DNA from: an uncultured Pseudocitrobacter sp.
GTDB taxonomy: Bacteria; Pseudomonadota; Gammaproteobacteria; Enterobacterales; Enterobacteriaceae
Direction of reading: 5' to 3'
Assembly (NCBI GenBank): GCA_913778145.1
Contig: CAJYVI010000046.1
Coordinates: 21,168-85,167 of the forward strand
DNA: 64,000 nucleotides
Part shown: piece after piece, positions 16,134 through 30,088 of the stretch
Layout of the letters: each line of letters opens with the position of its first letter
Numbering within the stretch: position 1 is the stretch's first letter
Translations under genes and position numbers: made by a program
The notes under the pieces: generated by a model
Databases searched by the model: none
Told to the model about the DNA's origin: nothing
Seen by the model: only the letters and a program-made list of their open reading frames with translations

Positions 16134-16350
16134 TGGCGCTTCGCTTATCAGGCCTACGGGCCCGGTGCTTGTAGGGCGGGCAAGCGCAGCGCCCCCGCCA
16201 GATGCCTGATGGCGCTTCGCTTATCAGGCCTACGGGCCCGGTGCATGTAGGGCGGGCAAGCGCAACGCCCCCGCCAGATGCCTGATGCGCTTCGCTTATC
16301 AGGCCTACGGCCCGGTGCATGTAGGGCGGGCAAGCGCAGCGCCCCCGCCA
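16134..16350. repeat. Three tandem REP/BIME units after plsB
   Basis: A unit of about 70 bases occurs three times. Each has CTGATGGCGCTTCGCTTATC (third copy shortened), GGCCTACGG and GTAGGGCGGGCAAGCGC with GCGCCCCCGCCA. The second arm uses the variant GGGCGGGC instead of the common GGCCGGATAAGGC. Copies are nearly identical, differing by a few bases such as AGCGC/AACGC. The units can pair within RNA and protect the plsB 3' end. Confidence 0.88.
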
Positions 16351-16351
16351 T

Positions 16352-16381
16352 AAAAAAACCGGATAAATATCCGGTTTTTTT
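16352..16381. terminator. Two-way terminator between plsB and ubiA
   Basis: AAAAAAACCGGATA / TATCCGGTTTTTTT is a near-perfect palindrome, with a run of A on one side and T on the other, so it can end both convergent transcripts. Confidence 0.88.
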
Positions 16382-16386
16382 CAGTT

Positions 16387-17259
16387 TTAGAAGTGCCAGT
16401 AACTCATCGCCAGACCAATAAACAATACCAGCCCAACGTAGTTATTGTTCATAAACGCCTGGAAACAGGCTGCGCGTTCACGGTGTTGGATCAGCTTCTG
16501 CTGATACGCAAACAGCGCGCCCGCCACCAGGATAGACCAGTAGAACTCCCAGTTCAGCCCGTTCAGATAGCCAATCGCCGCCATTAATACCAGTACGCCC
16601 ACCTGCAAAATGCCGATAATTAAGCGGTCATACTGCCCAAACAGAATCGCCGTGGATTTCACGCCGATTTTCACATCATCGTCGCGGTCAACCATCGCAT
16701 ACTGTGTGTCGTACGCCACCGCCCACAGGATATTCGCCAGCAGCATCAACCAGCAGCTCAGCGGCAGCGATTCACTGACGGCGGCAAATGCCATCGGAAT
16801 TGACCAGCCGAACGCCGCGCCCAGCACCACCTGCGGCAGATGGGTGTAGCGCTTCATAAACGGATAAACCCACGCCAGCGCCAGCCCCGCGACCGAAAGC
16901 AGAATGGTCATGGTATTGAGCGTCAGCACCAGCAGGAACGACAGCAGCACCAGCACGGCAAACAGGGTTCGCGCCTCTTTTTCCGTCACCGCACCGCTTG
17001 GTAACGGGCGATTGGCGGTGCGTTTTACATGACCATCAAATTTACGGTCAGCATAGTCATTCACCACGCAACCGGCGGCGCGCATCAGCCAGACGCCCGC
17101 GACAAACACCGCCAGGATCCACAGCGGTGGTACGCCGGGCGCGGCAACCCATAACGCCCATAAGGTCGGCCACAGCAGCAGCAAGGCACCAATCGGCTTG
17201 TCGGTGCGCATCAGGCGATGAAATGCCAGCAGCTTATTCTGCGTCAGACTCCACTCCAT
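16387..17259 (-). CDS. ubiA: 4-hydroxybenzoate octaprenyltransferase UbiA
   Basis: 290 residues, the E. coli length. It is an integral membrane prenyltransferase with eight or nine hydrophobic segments and the two Asp-rich Mg-diphosphate sites: [15 protein letters not shown] near residue 70 and [16 protein letters not shown] near residue 190. It joins the octaprenyl chain to 4-hydroxybenzoate in ubiquinone synthesis. It follows ubiC, which makes 4-hydroxybenzoate, by 12 bases on the same strand, forming the known ubiCA operon. Confidence 0.98.
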   Translation of the reverse strand: MEWSLTQNKLLAFHRLMRTDKPIGALLLLWPTLWALWVAAPGVPPLWILAVFVAGVWLMRAAGCVVNDYADRKFDGHVKRTANRPLPSGAVTEKEARTLFAVLVLLSFLLVLTLNTMTILLSVAGLALAWVYPFMKRYTHLPQVVLGAAFGWSIPMAFAAVSESLPLSCWLMLLANILWAVAYDTQYAMVDRDDDVKIGVKSTAILFGQYDRLIIGILQVGVLVLMAAIGYLNGLNWEFYWSILVAGALFAYQQKLIQHRERAACFQAFMNNNYVGLVLFIGLAMSYWHF

Positions 17260-17271
17260 TTTCTCTTCCTC

Positions 17272-17766
17272 TTAGTACAACGGCGATGCAGGCAGAAACA
17301 GCTCGGTCAGGAGCAGCGGTTTCCCACTCAACCGAAGGCGGGAACGACGCCCCCAGAGATCTGCATGGCAACCAATCTCAATAAAATCACGCGTGAGCAT
17401 GGAAGACGTAAACAGGTAACGACCCAGCGGCGTCTTGCCAAGCTGTTGCAACGCCAGTTCCGGGCCGCTCAGCGTCGATTCGGGTACCACGGTGCGCCCG
17501 GCCAGCCACGGCTCGCCGTCCACACAGAGTAATATTTCGCGCAGCCAGTAACGTTGCTCGTCTGGCAACAGCGCCTGCTCAGGTGCTATAGCATCGCGGG
17601 TGACAAACCCTTCGTCAATCAGTGTGACGCTGACCACACCATATTGTTCGAAACGTTTGGTCATGGAATCTTCCAGCAGCAGCCAGTCGAGTTGTTCAGC
17701 GTCGAGCGAGGGGATGGCGTCAAAATAGTTTAGCGCACGCAGTTGCGTCAGTGCGGGATGCGTCAT
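17272..17766 (-). CDS. ubiC: Chorismate pyruvate-lyase UbiC
   Basis: Start ATG 17766 ([15 protein letters not shown]), with GGAGA ahead of it, gives 164 residues; E. coli has 165. The upstream extension to 17880 has no homology. The motifs [20 protein letters not shown] and TPLGRYLF mark the family. UbiC removes pyruvate from chorismate to give 4-hydroxybenzoate, the first committed ubiquinone precursor, and is used next by UbiA. Confidence 0.97.
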   Translation of the reverse strand: MTHPALTQLRALNYFDAIPSLDAEQLDWLLLEDSMTKRFEQYGVVSVTLIDEGFVTRDAIAPEQALLPDEQRYWLREILLCVDGEPWLAGRTVVPESTLSGPELALQQLGKTPLGRYLFTSSMLTRDFIEIGCHADLWGRRSRLRLSGKPLLLTELFLPASPLY

Positions 17767-17887
17767 GCCTGACTCTCCAGTACATATTGTGACGCTATTG
17801 TATCGCAGATTGGGGCGGGCGGGAGTGCAGTAATGGCTAAATACGATCATCGACGCAACAGTTATGCAACAGCATGGCACACAACTG

Positions 17888-17914
17888 AAAAAAAGTGCGC
17901 CCCGAGGGGCGCAC
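17888..17914 (-). terminator. Terminator of malK-lamB-malM
   Basis: On the minus strand GTGCGCCCC and GGGGCGCAC form a 9-base-pair stem followed by seven T, 40 bases after the malM stop. Confidence 0.88.
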
Positions 17915-17954
17915 CGAAAGGCATAGCCTAAACATCAGCGCTGTGGGGATATGA

Positions 17955-18896
17955 TTACCCCTTGCCTTTTACAGAGCTGATAAAGGTGGATCTCGCAGAG
18001 GTGGAGCCGAGGCGCTCAGCTTCATCCAGCAGTTTCAACGCTTTATCTACATCACCACGCGCAACAGCCTGTTTAATGGCGTTGTTGAAGTAAGATTCGG
18101 TGTCATTCAGCATCGGTTCGCTTTTCTTGGCCGGTGCTGGGGCAGGCGCGGCAGCCGCCGTCGCTGGAGCAGCATAAGCAGGCGCCGCTGTGTTACCGAC
18201 GGTCACCGGCGCCGGGCCAGAAGAGCCAAACAGCGGGCCGACCAGAACGCTGGAGGTGCTGTTAGTTTTCACTTTCAGCTTCAGCGTGCCATCGGTGGTA
18301 TGACGGGCAATCGGATCCGGGATATCCGGAATCGCGTTACCCACGCCTTTGGCGTAGGACTTAGCCGGATCCAGTAATTTGGTGGTTTTTTGCAGGTCTT
18401 GTTCGGTGGTAAACACCAGCACATACAGCTTCTGCTGACCCAGCGCAGGCGTCAGACGCATTACGCCTTCCAGACGGTCAGCGCTCATCACGCCCGGTTC
18501 CTGATAGGTGAAGTAGCTTGATGGGAAGAATGCGGATGGCGTCATGTTCTGATCAAGAATCAGGACGTTCGGCGCAAATACGCTGGTTTGTTTGTTGACT
18601 TCACTGGTGAGCGTTAGCGTCAGCTCGCCAATGTTGGCGGGCACGCTGTAAGCCGCGACCGGGCCGCTGATGCCGGGCACGTTCAGGCTTTGGCCGCCCG
18701 TAGCCAGCGTGGTCGTCTGGACGTTAGATTGATCGACCGGCGTCCAGGTCAGTTGCTGTAACGCGGCGGTCGGAATGGTTGGCGCGGCAGAGGTGTTCTG
18801 CGGCACGTAGTTTACCTCTGCAAAGGTGACTGCCGGTACGCTTGCCAGAAGACCTGCGCAGAGGCCGAGGGCGACGAGACTTTTCTTCATTTTCAT
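17955..18896 (-). CDS. malM: Maltose operon periplasmic protein MalM
   Basis: 313 residues with a signal peptide (MKMKKSLVALGLCAGLLASV...FAEV). The protein has the MalM core (YVPQNTSAAPTIPTAALQQL, SVPANIGELTLTLTSEVN) and a low-complexity Ala/Pro linker near residues 225-255. That linker is slightly longer than in E. coli (306 aa), accounting for the size difference. MalM is periplasmic, co-expressed with the maltose system; its exact role is unknown. Last gene of malK-lamB-malM. Confidence 0.96.
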   Translation of the reverse strand: MKMKKSLVALGLCAGLLASVPAVTFAEVNYVPQNTSAAPTIPTAALQQLTWTPVDQSNVQTTTLATGGQSLNVPGISGPVAAYSVPANIGELTLTLTSEVNKQTSVFAPNVLILDQNMTPSAFFPSSYFTYQEPGVMSADRLEGVMRLTPALGQQKLYVLVFTTEQDLQKTTKLLDPAKSYAKGVGNAIPDIPDPIARHTTDGTLKLKVKTNSTSSVLVGPLFGSSGPAPVTVGNTAAPAYAAPATAAAAPAPAPAKKSEPMLNDTESYFNNAIKQAVARGDVDKALKLLDEAERLGSTSARSTFISSVKGKG

Positions 18897-18957
18897 TGTT
18901 ATTACCTCAGATACAAAGCTCAGCGCTCGCCAGGCAATAGCGCGCTGCGCGTAAAGA

Positions 18958-18981
18958 GAGAGGGGCTTGCGCCCCTCTTTT
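18958..18981 (-). terminator. Hairpin between lamB and malM
   Basis: GAGGGGC and GCCCCTC form a stem with a four-base loop, with T-rich flanks on both sides. Placed 28 bases after lamB, it may give partial termination or protect lamB mRNA, lowering malM expression relative to lamB. Confidence 0.7.
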
Positions 18982-19008
18982 CAGGCATGACATCGGGTTA
19001 AACGACGA

Positions 19009-20412
<1,404 letters not shown>

Positions 20413-20421
20413 TTATGGGAA

Positions 20422-21531
20422 TCAAACGCCGGGCTCTTTATGCAACCGACGACATGCGGTGCCATCCTCACGGAACAGGTGACAGCGCTCTGGCGGCAAA
20501 CCAATGGCGAATGTGGCTCCCTCTTCTACTAACACCACATCATTCTGGCGATAGACCAGGTTCTGATGGATGGCGGGGATCTGGATATGAATTTGCGTTT
20601 CGTGACCAAGCTGTTCTACAACGTGAACTTCACCTGCCAGGGTGACATCGGCGATGTCGCTTGGCAGCAGATGTTCAGGGCGAATACCCAGTGACATATT
20701 GGCACCGACCTGCACATTGTTGCTTTCTACCGGCAGCCAGACCTGTTGACGGTTTGGCAACTCAACCTGCACCTGATCGATCGCCGTAGCCGTCACTTTG
20801 ACCGGCAGGAAGTTCATCTTCGGCGAGCCGATAAAGCCCGCAACGAAACGGTCGGCCGGGTAGTGATAGAGTTCAAGCGGTTTACCGACCTGCGCAACGC
20901 GACCAGCATCCAGCACCACAATTTTGTCGGCGAGCGTCATCGCTTCGACCTGATCGTGGGTGACGTAAATCATCGTGCGGCCCAGACGTTTGTGCAGGCG
21001 GGAAATTTCAATACGCATCTGTACGCGCAGCGCGGCATCCAGGTTGGAGAGGGGTTCATCGAGCAGGAACACGTTCGGTTCCGCCACCAGCGTACGACCA
21101 ATTGCCACACGCTGACGCTGACCGCCGGAAAGCGCTTTTGGCTTACGCTCTAACAGGTGCGCCAGCTGTAATACTTCGGCAACCTGATTCACGCGCTGGT
21201 TAATCACTTCTTTTTTTGCGCCCGCCAGTTTCAGGCCGAAGGACATGTTCTCGGCAACGGAGAGGTGCGGATATAACGCATAAGACTGGAACACCATGCC
21301 CACGCCGCGTTCTGCGGGCGGGACGTCGTTCATACGGGTTTCCCCGATATAGAGGTCGCCGCTGGTGATAGTTTCAAGCCCGGCGATCATGCGAAGCAGT
21401 GTCGATTTGCCACAGCCCGACGGCCCAACAAACACCACGAACTCCCCTTCCTGGATATCCAGGTTGATATCTTTCGATACCACCACGTCGCCCCAGGCTT
21501 TCGTTACATTTCGTAGTTGTACGTTTGCCAT
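20422..21531 (-). CDS. malK: Maltose ABC transporter ATPase MalK
   Basis: 369 residues (E. coli 371). Walker [10 protein letters not shown], signature [13 protein letters not shown], Walker [13 protein letters not shown] and the switch His in VTHD are all present, followed by the C-terminal OB-type regulatory domain. MalK energises MalFGK2, and when idle holds MalT inactive. First gene of malK-lamB-malM, divergent from malE across the shared MalT/CRP region. Confidence 0.98.
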   Translation of the reverse strand: MANVQLRNVTKAWGDVVVSKDINLDIQEGEFVVFVGPSGCGKSTLLRMIAGLETITSGDLYIGETRMNDVPPAERGVGMVFQSYALYPHLSVAENMSFGLKLAGAKKEVINQRVNQVAEVLQLAHLLERKPKALSGGQRQRVAIGRTLVAEPNVFLLDEPLSNLDAALRVQMRIEISRLHKRLGRTMIYVTHDQVEAMTLADKIVVLDAGRVAQVGKPLELYHYPADRFVAGFIGSPKMNFLPVKVTATAIDQVQVELPNRQQVWLPVESNNVQVGANMSLGIRPEHLLPSDIADVTLAGEVHVVEQLGHETQIHIQIPAIHQNLVYRQNDVVLVEEGATFAIGLPPERCHLFREDGTACRRLHKEPGV

Positions 21532-23094
<1,563 letters not shown>

Positions 23095-23105
23095 TGCTGT
23101 CGATG

Positions 23106-23180
23106 TGCCTGATGGCGCTTCGCTTATCAGGCCTACGGAGGATTGTAGGCCGGATAAGGCATTTATGCCGCCATCCGGCG
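23106..23180. repeat. REP pair between malE and malF
   Basis: Contains CTGATGGCGCTTCGCTTATC and GTAGGCCGGATAAGGC with GCCGCCATCCGGC. In E. coli the malE-malF REP protects the malE end of the mRNA from 3' exonucleases and so makes malE more abundant than malF. The same position here suggests the same effect. Confidence 0.9.
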
Positions 23181-23223
23181 CATCTCCGGCCAGGAAGTTT
23201 CACCGTTGTAGAGGAAGATCCCC

Positions 23224-24768
23224 ATGGATGTCATTAAAAAGAAACATTGGTGGCAAAGCGACACGCTGAAATGGTCAGCGATCGGTCTGCTGGGCCTGCT
23301 GGTGGGTTACCTTGTAGTTTTAATGTACGCACAAGGGGAGTACCTGTTCGCCATCATGACGCTGATTTTAAGCTCTGCTGGCCTGTATATTTTCGCCAAT
23401 CGTAAAACGTACGCCTGGCGTTATGTTTATCCGGGTATGGCCGGGATGGGGCTTTTTGTCCTGTTCCCGCTGATATGCACCATCGCCATCGCTTTCACCA
23501 ACTACAGCAGCACTAACCAGCTCACCTTTGAACGTGCTCAGCAGGTGTTGATGGACCGCTCCTATCAGGCGGGGAAATCCTATAATTTCACGCTGATCCC
23601 GGCGGGAGACGACTGGCAGCTGGCGCTGACCGACGGTGAAAGCGGCAAAAATTATCTCTCCGACGCCTTTAAATTAGGCGGCGAGCAGAAAATTACGCTT
23701 AAAGAAACGGACGCCCTGCCGGAAGGCGAGCGTGCGGCGCTGCGCGTGATTACCCAAAATCGTCAGGCCCTTAACCAGTTGACCGCCGTTCTGCCAGACG
23801 AAAGCAAAGTCGTAATGAGTTCTCTGCGTCAGTTCTCCGGCACTCGCGCGCTTTACACGCTGGGCGCTAACGACGAACTGACCAACAACCAAACCGGTGT
23901 GAAGTATCTGCCTAACAACGACGCAGGCTTCTATCAGGCGGTTGATGCAGCAGGTAACCTGACCGGCGAAAAACTCAGCCCAGGCTACACCGTCACCATC
24001 GGCTGGGATAACTTCACCCGCGTCTTTACCGATGAAGGGATTCAGAAACCGTTCTTCGCCATCTTTATCTGGACGATTGTCTTCTCGGTACTGACCGTCA
24101 TCCTGACCGTTGCCGTCGGCATGGTGCTGGCGTGCCTGGTACAATGGGAAGCCCTGAAAGGCAAAGCGATTTATCGCGTGCTGCTGATTCTGCCCTACGC
24201 CGTACCGTCGTTTATCTCGATTCTGATTTTCAAGGGGCTGTTTAACCAGAGCTTTGGTGAAATCAACATGATGCTGAGCGCGCTGTTCGGTATCAAACCG
24301 GCCTGGTTCAGCGACCCGACGACCGCGCGTTCGATGATTATTATCGTCAACACCTGGCTCGGTTACCCGTACATGATGATCCTGTGCATGGGCCTGCTAA
24401 AATCGATTCCGGACGACCTGTATGAAGCCTCGGCAATGGATGGCGCAGGCCCGTTCCAGAACTTCTTCAAGATTACGCTGCCGCTGCTGATTAAGCCGCT
24501 GACGCCGCTGATGATTGCCAGCTTCGCCTTTAACTTTAACAACTTCGTTCTGATTCAGCTGTTGACCAACGGCGGCCCGGACCGACTCGGCACTACGACG
24601 CCTGCCGGCTATACCGACCTTTTGGTGAGCTACACCTACCGAATCGCCTTTGAAGGCGGCGGCGGGCAGGACTTCGGCCTCGCCGCGGCGATTGCCACGC
24701 TTATCTTCCTGTTGGTGGGTGCGCTGGCGATAGTGAACCTGAAAGCCACGCGTATGAAGTTTGATTAA
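23224..24768 (+). CDS. malF: Maltose ABC transporter permease MalF
   Basis: 514 residues, the E. coli length. N-terminal three membrane segments are followed by the large periplasmic P2 loop (about residues 93-275) that docks MalE. The C-terminal permease core carries the EAA loop ([20 protein letters not shown]). Forms MalFGK2 with MalG and MalK. malG follows after 14 bases. Confidence 0.98.
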   Translation: MDVIKKKHWWQSDTLKWSAIGLLGLLVGYLVVLMYAQGEYLFAIMTLILSSAGLYIFANRKTYAWRYVYPGMAGMGLFVLFPLICTIAIAFTNYSSTNQLTFERAQQVLMDRSYQAGKSYNFTLIPAGDDWQLALTDGESGKNYLSDAFKLGGEQKITLKETDALPEGERAALRVITQNRQALNQLTAVLPDESKVVMSSLRQFSGTRALYTLGANDELTNNQTGVKYLPNNDAGFYQAVDAAGNLTGEKLSPGYTVTIGWDNFTRVFTDEGIQKPFFAIFIWTIVFSVLTVILTVAVGMVLACLVQWEALKGKAIYRVLLILPYAVPSFISILIFKGLFNQSFGEINMMLSALFGIKPAWFSDPTTARSMIIIVNTWLGYPYMMILCMGLLKSIPDDLYEASAMDGAGPFQNFFKITLPLLIKPLTPLMIASFAFNFNNFVLIQLLTNGGPDRLGTTTPAGYTDLLVSYTYRIAFEGGGGQDFGLAAAIATLIFLLVGALAIVNLKATRMKFD

Positions 24769-24782
24769 GGGAGATAACGACA

Positions 24783-25673
24783 ATGGCTATGGTACAACCG
24801 AAATCTCAGAAACTGCGTTTATTCACAACGCACCTGTTACTCCTGATCTTCATCGCGGCAATCATGTTCCCGCTGCTGATGGTTATCGCCATCTCACTGC
24901 GCGAAGGCAACTTCGCCACCGGGAGCCTGATCCCGGAAAAAATCTCCTGGGAGCACTGGCGGCTGGCGCTGGGCTTCAGCGTAGAACACGCTGATGGCCG
25001 CGTCACCCCGCCACCCTTCCCGGTTCTGCTGTGGTTGTGGAACTCGGTGAAAATTGCTGGCATCACTGCGATTGGCATCGTCACCCTCTCCACAACCTGT
25101 GCTTACGCCTTCGCCCGTATGCGTTTCCCGGGTAAAGCGACCCTGCTGAAAGGGATGCTGATTTTCCAGATGTTCCCGGCGGTGCTGTCTCTGGTGGCGT
25201 TGTACGCGTTGTTTGACCGTCTCGGCCAGTACATTCCGTTTATCGGCCTGAACACCCATGGCGGCGTGATCTTCGCTTACCTGGGCGGTATCGCACTGCA
25301 CGTATGGACGATTAAAGGCTACTTCGAAACCATCGATAACTCGCTGGAAGAAGCGGCGGCACTGGATGGCGCAACCCCGTGGCAGGCATTCCGCCTGGTG
25401 CTGCTGCCGCTCTCCGTACCGATTCTGGCGGTGGTGTTTATTCTGTCGTTTATCGCCGCCATCACCGAAGTACCGGTAGCGTCACTGCTGCTGCGCGATG
25501 TGGATAGCTACACGCTGGCGGTGGGGATGCAGCAATACCTCAACCCGCAAAACTACCTGTGGGGCGACTTTGCCGCAGCAGCCGTGCTCTCTGCCATTCC
25601 GATTACCGTCGTGTTCCTGCTGGCACAGCGCTGGCTGGTCAATGGCCTGACGGCAGGCGGTGTGAAAGGTTAA
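24783..25673 (+). CDS. malG: Maltose ABC transporter permease MalG
   Basis: 296 residues, as in E. coli. Six membrane segments, with the EAA motif [20 protein letters not shown] near residue 190 that contacts MalK. GGGAG lies ahead of the ATG. Last gene of malEFG and followed by a strong terminator. In E. coli xylE comes next; here it is missing and psiE is the neighbour. Confidence 0.98.
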   Translation: MAMVQPKSQKLRLFTTHLLLLIFIAAIMFPLLMVIAISLREGNFATGSLIPEKISWEHWRLALGFSVEHADGRVTPPPFPVLLWLWNSVKIAGITAIGIVTLSTTCAYAFARMRFPGKATLLKGMLIFQMFPAVLSLVALYALFDRLGQYIPFIGLNTHGGVIFAYLGGIALHVWTIKGYFETIDNSLEEAAALDGATPWQAFRLVLLPLSVPILAVVFILSFIAAITEVPVASLLLRDVDSYTLAVGMQQYLNPQNYLWGDFAAAAVLSAIPITVVFLLAQRWLVNGLTAGGVKG

Positions 25674-25743
25674 TACCCTCGTTCTACCCTCCCGGAAACG
25701 GGAAAAGCCACTGCAATCCTCGATTTAACTTGTGACTGTTGTT

Positions 25744-25771
25744 TGGCGCTCTTCGGAGCGCCATTTTTTTT
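25744..25771 (+). terminator. Terminator of malEFG
   Basis: TGGCGCTC-TTCG-GAGCGCCA hairpin with a stable TTCG loop followed by eight T. Confidence 0.93.
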
Positions 25772-25789
25772 GAGCCTAACGGGTTAGGC

Positions 25790-26200
25790 TTATTCGCGTT
25801 TCAGACGTTTGGAATTACACAACCAGAGCGTGATCACCAGCAACAGGATCGCCCCGGAGTAGATCAACACGTCGAGCGGCGAGGTGTGATCGACGATGAT
25901 CAGGCGCACAATCGCGGTGATCCCGATATAGATAAAGTAGCGTAGCGGGAAGTGAAAACCGGACTGAAAGTACTTCACAATCAGCGCGATAAATTCGAAA
26001 TAGAGGAAATAAACCACCAGGCCTTCCACCAGCTCATATTTGCTGGTGCGCTCAGGCGCAAAAAGCACATCGGCTAAGTGCAATGTCTCTTTACCGAGAA
26101 AGATGACCAGAATCAGGCCAAGGCAGAGCAGACCAAGGTTAAGGACAGTCTGTAAGATCGTCGAGATAAACTCGACGCGTGGACGGGGGAGTGATGTCAT
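25790..26200 (-). CDS. psiE: Phosphate-starvation-inducible membrane protein PsiE
   Basis: 136 residues, exact E. coli length, starting [20 protein letters not shown]. Four hydrophobic segments, mostly short loops and a basic C-terminus ([10 protein letters not shown]). Integral inner-membrane protein, induced under phosphate starvation and controlled by PhoB and CRP in E. coli; molecular role unknown. Convergent with malG. Confidence 0.96.
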   Translation of the reverse strand: MTSLPRPRVEFISTILQTVLNLGLLCLGLILVIFLGKETLHLADVLFAPERTSKYELVEGLVVYFLYFEFIALIVKYFQSGFHFPLRYFIYIGITAIVRLIIVDHTSPLDVLIYSGAILLLVITLWLCNSKRLKRE

Positions 26201-26277
26201 GGCGGCATCTCCTGTGCAGGCTGAGCTTCTTGTATAACGCAGAAATGTGATCCAGATCTACATTTTTTACATCAGCA

Positions 26278-26548
26278 GTGCCGGATGGCGGCTACGCCTT
26301 ATCCGGCCTACAGACCGCATCAAAACGTTGCATCGCACCTTAAAATCCCCATAGGCCGGATAAGGCGTTTACGCCGCCATCCGGCACACAGACCGCATCA
26401 AAACGTTGTATCGCACCTTCAAATCCCCGTAGGCCGGATAAGGCGTTTACGCCGCCATCCGGCACACAGGCCGCGTCAAAACGTTGCATCGCACTTTAAA
26501 ATCCCCGTAGGCCGGATAAGGCGTTTACGCCGCCATCCGGCACACAGG
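26278..26548. repeat. REP/BIME array with a 78-base period
   Basis: TAGGCCGGATAAGGCGTTTA with CGCCGCCATCCGGCACACA starts at 26352, 26430 and 26508, an exact spacing of 78 bases. The spacer CATCAAAACGTTG...CGCACCTT is repeated as well. A reversed REP (TGCCGGATGGCGG...) opens the array at 26279. The array fills the gap between psiE and the yjbH end. Confidence 0.92.
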
Positions 26549-26556
26549 CCGCACAA

Positions 26557-28653
26557 TTACCGGAAATTCATACTCTTATCACTGGTAATCCCATACAAAT
26601 CAAACTTGCGCCCCAGCTTCTGGCCGCCATCACGCGTCAACGGCACCCAGTTCACCGCAGCACGACTGCGGGTTGCGCCGGAGGAGAAGAGATCCAACGG
26701 TACAGAGACATACACGCCTTTGGTGAATTCCCCTTCCCCATACTCATCGCCAGAAACGTTAGTGATGGTGGCGTAGCCACCGACCACCACGCCGCTGTCG
26801 AAGTGTTTAGAGATATCGAGCGTGCCGCCCTTATCGCCCGCCAGATACTGGCCGACGCTGGCTTTCACCAGCACGTCCTGAGCAAACGGCGGCGTCCAGT
26901 AAGCCGTGAGATGCCCGGTCTTCACGCTGTAATCGGTGAATTTCATCATGTCCTGCGCGCTGCGCCAGTCACGCTGTTTCACGTAGTTGGCGTCGATACC
27001 CACCGCCCAGTTGCTGTCTACCGGGCGATACAGCGCCTCGACGCCCGCGCCGCCGAACATGGTTTCCAGATAACCGCCGTACACCTGCCCGTAGAAATTA
27101 TTCCCCAGATACTGGAAATAGTTGGCCTGGAGATTGTTCACATAGACATCGTTCTCAACATATTCACGCACATGAGTACGCACGCGCGGCAGTTTCGAGT
27201 CGCTCGGCGGGTTGGTGTAGTTGAACTTGTCATAATTGTTGGCAATGTTGGCAAACAGGCTGCCGCTGGTCAGCAGGTGATCAGTAACCCACCAGTCCGC
27301 CGTCCCCATCACGCCGAACTGGTACATGTAGAAACTTTCCGGCCCGCCGACAGACTGACTCAGCACCGGGTCGATATGGAAATCGAAGCTCGATTTGTCG
27401 ATATACCAGCCCTGCTCAGTGGTTTCCGGCACAATCGGCGTGACGCGTTTCTGCTCCAGCGGCGTTTCGTGACCGAGCGGCTCGCCTTCCAGATGACGTT
27501 GCAGGCTGGCGACGTTAGTTTCCGTGGTCACCTGCGGCATGTTGAGACGATTTTCGGTAATGCGGATGGTGCGAATGCCTTCCGGCAGATCGTTCATGAT
27601 GATGCGATTTGCCCGTTCAATGCCCTCACGCGAGTCGCGATATTTTACCTGCTCGCCGGTGACGTAGAGCGTATCGCCTTTGGTTTGAATTTTCGGATCG
27701 GCAAATCCGGCGTTATATTTCAGCAATGTAAGCTGATTCGCCACCACCGAATGTTGCAGAATCGCGTCCTGCGGCTGCGGGCGGTATGTTGGCCGCGCGT
27801 TGTCGTTGTAAGACGGACGCAGGTCGTTGAAATTCGTGCGCAGGGTGAAACCAAACATCACGGTATTGCCGCGCTCATAGCTCAGGTTAACGTCGGCCCA
27901 ATCCGCAACGCGATAAATAGCGCCGACGTTAAACTTGCTTTTCTGGTCCAGTTTTCCGGCGAAATCCTGCTGATAATTATTGCCTTCATACTCCAGCTTC
28001 AGGCGCAGCGGCTGCCAGGGCGTTTGATATTCTACCCCACCAAAAAATGCCGCCGGGCCGCGAAACATCTGGCTGCTGTCCATCGATCCCGCTTCGCGGT
28101 AGCTGTTATCGCGGTGACAATATTTGTCGCTATAAGAACAAAACGGGTTCGTGGCGTTGCCGCTGGTACCCAGATAGCCCCAGCCCATTCCGAGGGAGAA
28201 ATCGAACGGCCCCCAGGCTTTGTTGGCGACGATGTATTCCGAGTCAAACAGCCCGGTACCGCCGATATCGCGCGCGCCGACCGAAACCTGCGGCATCCAG
28301 TAACTCTCTTCCCACAGGCGCAGCTTCAGGTCGAAGGCTTTATCTTTATAGGTTTGATCGCCTGAGAACGCATCAACGCTGCTGTATTGTTTGGTACGCA
28401 CGTCGGTATAGCGCAGCGTCGTTTCCAGCCACGGGAACAGTTGTACGGAGGCAGAGTAATAGCGGTACTGATCGTTATCGCGGTAGTTAAGGCTGATTTC
28501 CCCTTCCCGCGCCATTCGTGCGGTCGGTGTTTGCAGCAGGCCGACGCCACCGAAATCAGACTGTGAAGGGCCTACGGGCGCCGGATACGTTTCGGCATGG
28601 CACGCGGCGCTGACGCCCAGCGCCAGCAGGCTATAGAGGTATTTTTTCTTCAT
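26557..28653 (-). CDS. yjbH: Outer-membrane exopolysaccharide protein YjbH
   Basis: 698 residues with a signal peptide ([20 protein letters not shown]). The family (YjbH/GfcD) has a large beta-barrel-like body beginning with [20 protein letters not shown]. It is thought to help secrete an exopolysaccharide together with YjbE, YjbF and YjbG. Its start overlaps the yjbG stop by one base, and it is the last gene of yjbEFGH. Confidence 0.95.
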   Translation of the reverse strand: MKKKYLYSLLALGVSAACHAETYPAPVGPSQSDFGGVGLLQTPTARMAREGEISLNYRDNDQYRYYSASVQLFPWLETTLRYTDVRTKQYSSVDAFSGDQTYKDKAFDLKLRLWEESYWMPQVSVGARDIGGTGLFDSEYIVANKAWGPFDFSLGMGWGYLGTSGNATNPFCSYSDKYCHRDNSYREAGSMDSSQMFRGPAAFFGGVEYQTPWQPLRLKLEYEGNNYQQDFAGKLDQKSKFNVGAIYRVADWADVNLSYERGNTVMFGFTLRTNFNDLRPSYNDNARPTYRPQPQDAILQHSVVANQLTLLKYNAGFADPKIQTKGDTLYVTGEQVKYRDSREGIERANRIIMNDLPEGIRTIRITENRLNMPQVTTETNVASLQRHLEGEPLGHETPLEQKRVTPIVPETTEQGWYIDKSSFDFHIDPVLSQSVGGPESFYMYQFGVMGTADWWVTDHLLTSGSLFANIANNYDKFNYTNPPSDSKLPRVRTHVREYVENDVYVNNLQANYFQYLGNNFYGQVYGGYLETMFGGAGVEALYRPVDSNWAVGIDANYVKQRDWRSAQDMMKFTDYSVKTGHLTAYWTPPFAQDVLVKASVGQYLAGDKGGTLDISKHFDSGVVVGGYATITNVSGDEYGEGEFTKGVYVSVPLDLFSSGATRSRAAVNWVPLTRDGGQKLGRKFDLYGITSDKSMNFR

Positions 28654-29390
28654 TAATCAGGTATCCGCTGCGACAGGGAGCGAAGAATGGCGACGTTAAG
28701 TTCATCGTATTTCTTCGTCCACAGTGAATCGGCAAAGCCAACAAACACGATGCTGCCGGGCATCGGCTCAATATGACGTCGGTTCCAGTAAGCGATGGGC
28801 GCTTTCAGCGTGCGGCCATCGGGGTAAATCACCCACGCGTAGCTGCGCTCGCCGCCGCTCAGTCGATCAACTTCTTTGAGGTAGCTGGCGACATCACGAC
28901 CGGGCGTAAACGCCACTTTTCCGGGGCGATTGATCAACCCGAAAAGCGTAATCGTCGAGGGTTCATTGCCTACCCACAGGCTGTATTTCCCCTGAAGCGG
29001 CGGATTTTTCCCTTCGCCGATGCGGACTTCATCCGGGTCCAGCGAGACGAACTGCCGCCCCGTGACGTTGATGGTCTGAAGCTGCTGACGTAGGGCGTTA
29101 ATGGCGGCGGCATCGGTTCCGCTCGCCTCCATCGCCGCGCGGCTTAACGCGGCGAGCAATGCCTGATGCTGTTGCTCGGCAACCGTGGTCGCCTGCTGTT
29201 CGGCGATCACCGCGCCGCGCCACCAGCTTCCGGCGAGTCGCGGCTGTGCGACGAGATCTGCCAGATGTTCGGCGTTGGTCAACGTGAGTGTTTTTGCTTC
29301 GCCTTCACGATGAACATCCACGGTGCCTGCTGCGAATGCGCTACCCGACATGGCGCAGAAAAGTCCTGCGATAAGCGTGATTTTTTTCAT
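28653..29390 (-). CDS. yjbG: Exopolysaccharide operon protein YjbG
   Basis: 245 residues with a signal peptide ending SAFA-AGTVD. Periplasmic, with a SLBB-like C-terminal half ([40 protein letters not shown]), similar to GfcC and Wza-associated proteins. It likely acts at the periplasmic side of polysaccharide export. Overlaps yjbF by four bases and yjbH by one. Confidence 0.94.
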   Translation of the reverse strand: MKKITLIAGLFCAMSGSAFAAGTVDVHREGEAKTLTLTNAEHLADLVAQPRLAGSWWRGAVIAEQQATTVAEQQHQALLAALSRAAMEASGTDAAAINALRQQLQTINVTGRQFVSLDPDEVRIGEGKNPPLQGKYSLWVGNEPSTITLFGLINRPGKVAFTPGRDVASYLKEVDRLSGGERSYAWVIYPDGRTLKAPIAYWNRRHIEPMPGSIVFVGFADSLWTKKYDELNVAILRSLSQRIPD

Positions 29391-30025
29391 TGTTTTGCGG
29401 CCTTGATCAGGGTCGTTTTCACCGGGAAATAGCCCGCCCCAAGGTATTGTTCTGATTGTCGAATCTGGCCTTCGTCATCCACCCAGTAACGGTTGCGCCA
29501 GTTTGCCTGGTCGGTGGTCACCGTTTCTTCCAGCACGCGGACCGGCGTCTCGCTTCCGGCTAAGGTCAGCGTTTCGCGATCGCTCCAGTGGAAGATGGAG
29601 TGCGCGGTGGCGTAGCGCACCTGGCGGTGTTCGGTCCAGCCCATCGTGCGCGTCCAGCTTGCGCCATCCACTACCTGATTAGGTTTGGCTAACGGGTCGC
29701 TGGCGAGATTGTTCACATCCAGCAGGTTATCGCCCGCCAGCTGTGTCTTCACGATGCGGCCGTGCTGCGTGACCAACGTGGCCTGATCCTGGGTCACCCA
29801 CTTCTGCTGACCGTTTTCCGAGTAAGCCAGTGCCACAAAAATCTGCGGACCGTTATTGAGCTGAATATACTGGCTGGCGTAGGGCATATTCTGGATATCG
29901 TCCGCCGTGAGCTGCACGCCGGGCGTGCCGAACAGGCTATCCCATAACGATTTTCCCAGCCCTTTTGTGCTGGATGAACACGCCTGAAGCAGCAGGCAAA
30001 CAGTGATAATGGCAAGTCGCTTCAC
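29387..30025 (-). CDS. yjbF: Exopolysaccharide lipoprotein YjbF
   Basis: GTG at 30025 (MKRLAIITVCLLLQACSSST), preceded by GGAG, gives 212 residues, the E. coli length. LLQACSSS is a lipobox, so Cys16 should be lipidated. This is a GfcB/YjbF-family outer-membrane lipoprotein. Together with YjbG and YjbH it resembles the group 4 capsule genes gfcBCD. Confidence 0.95.
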   Translation of the reverse strand: MKRLAIITVCLLLQACSSSTKGLGKSLWDSLFGTPGVQLTADDIQNMPYASQYIQLNNGPQIFVALAYSENGQQKWVTQDQATLVTQHGRIVKTQLAGDNLLDVNNLASDPLAKPNQVVDGASWTRTMGWTEHRQVRYATAHSIFHWSDRETLTLAGSETPVRVLEETVTTDQANWRNRYWVDDEGQIRQSEQYLGAGYFPVKTTLIKAAKQ

Positions 30026-30088
30026 GACGTTTCTCCGAAGGGGCAAAATAACCACACCGAAGTGTGGTTATGGGTAAACGCACCCGTA

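Noticed and set aside
26278..26548. CRISPR array
   Set aside because: Repeat units are palindromic REP sequences with repeated, not unique, spacers and no cas genes.
26285..26776. 163-codon plus-strand frame through the REP array
   Set aside because: The repeated Arg/His peptide is a by-product of the REP tandem repeats.
26803..28365. 520-codon open frame opposite yjbH
   Set aside because: Shadow frame of yjbH; no credible start or family.
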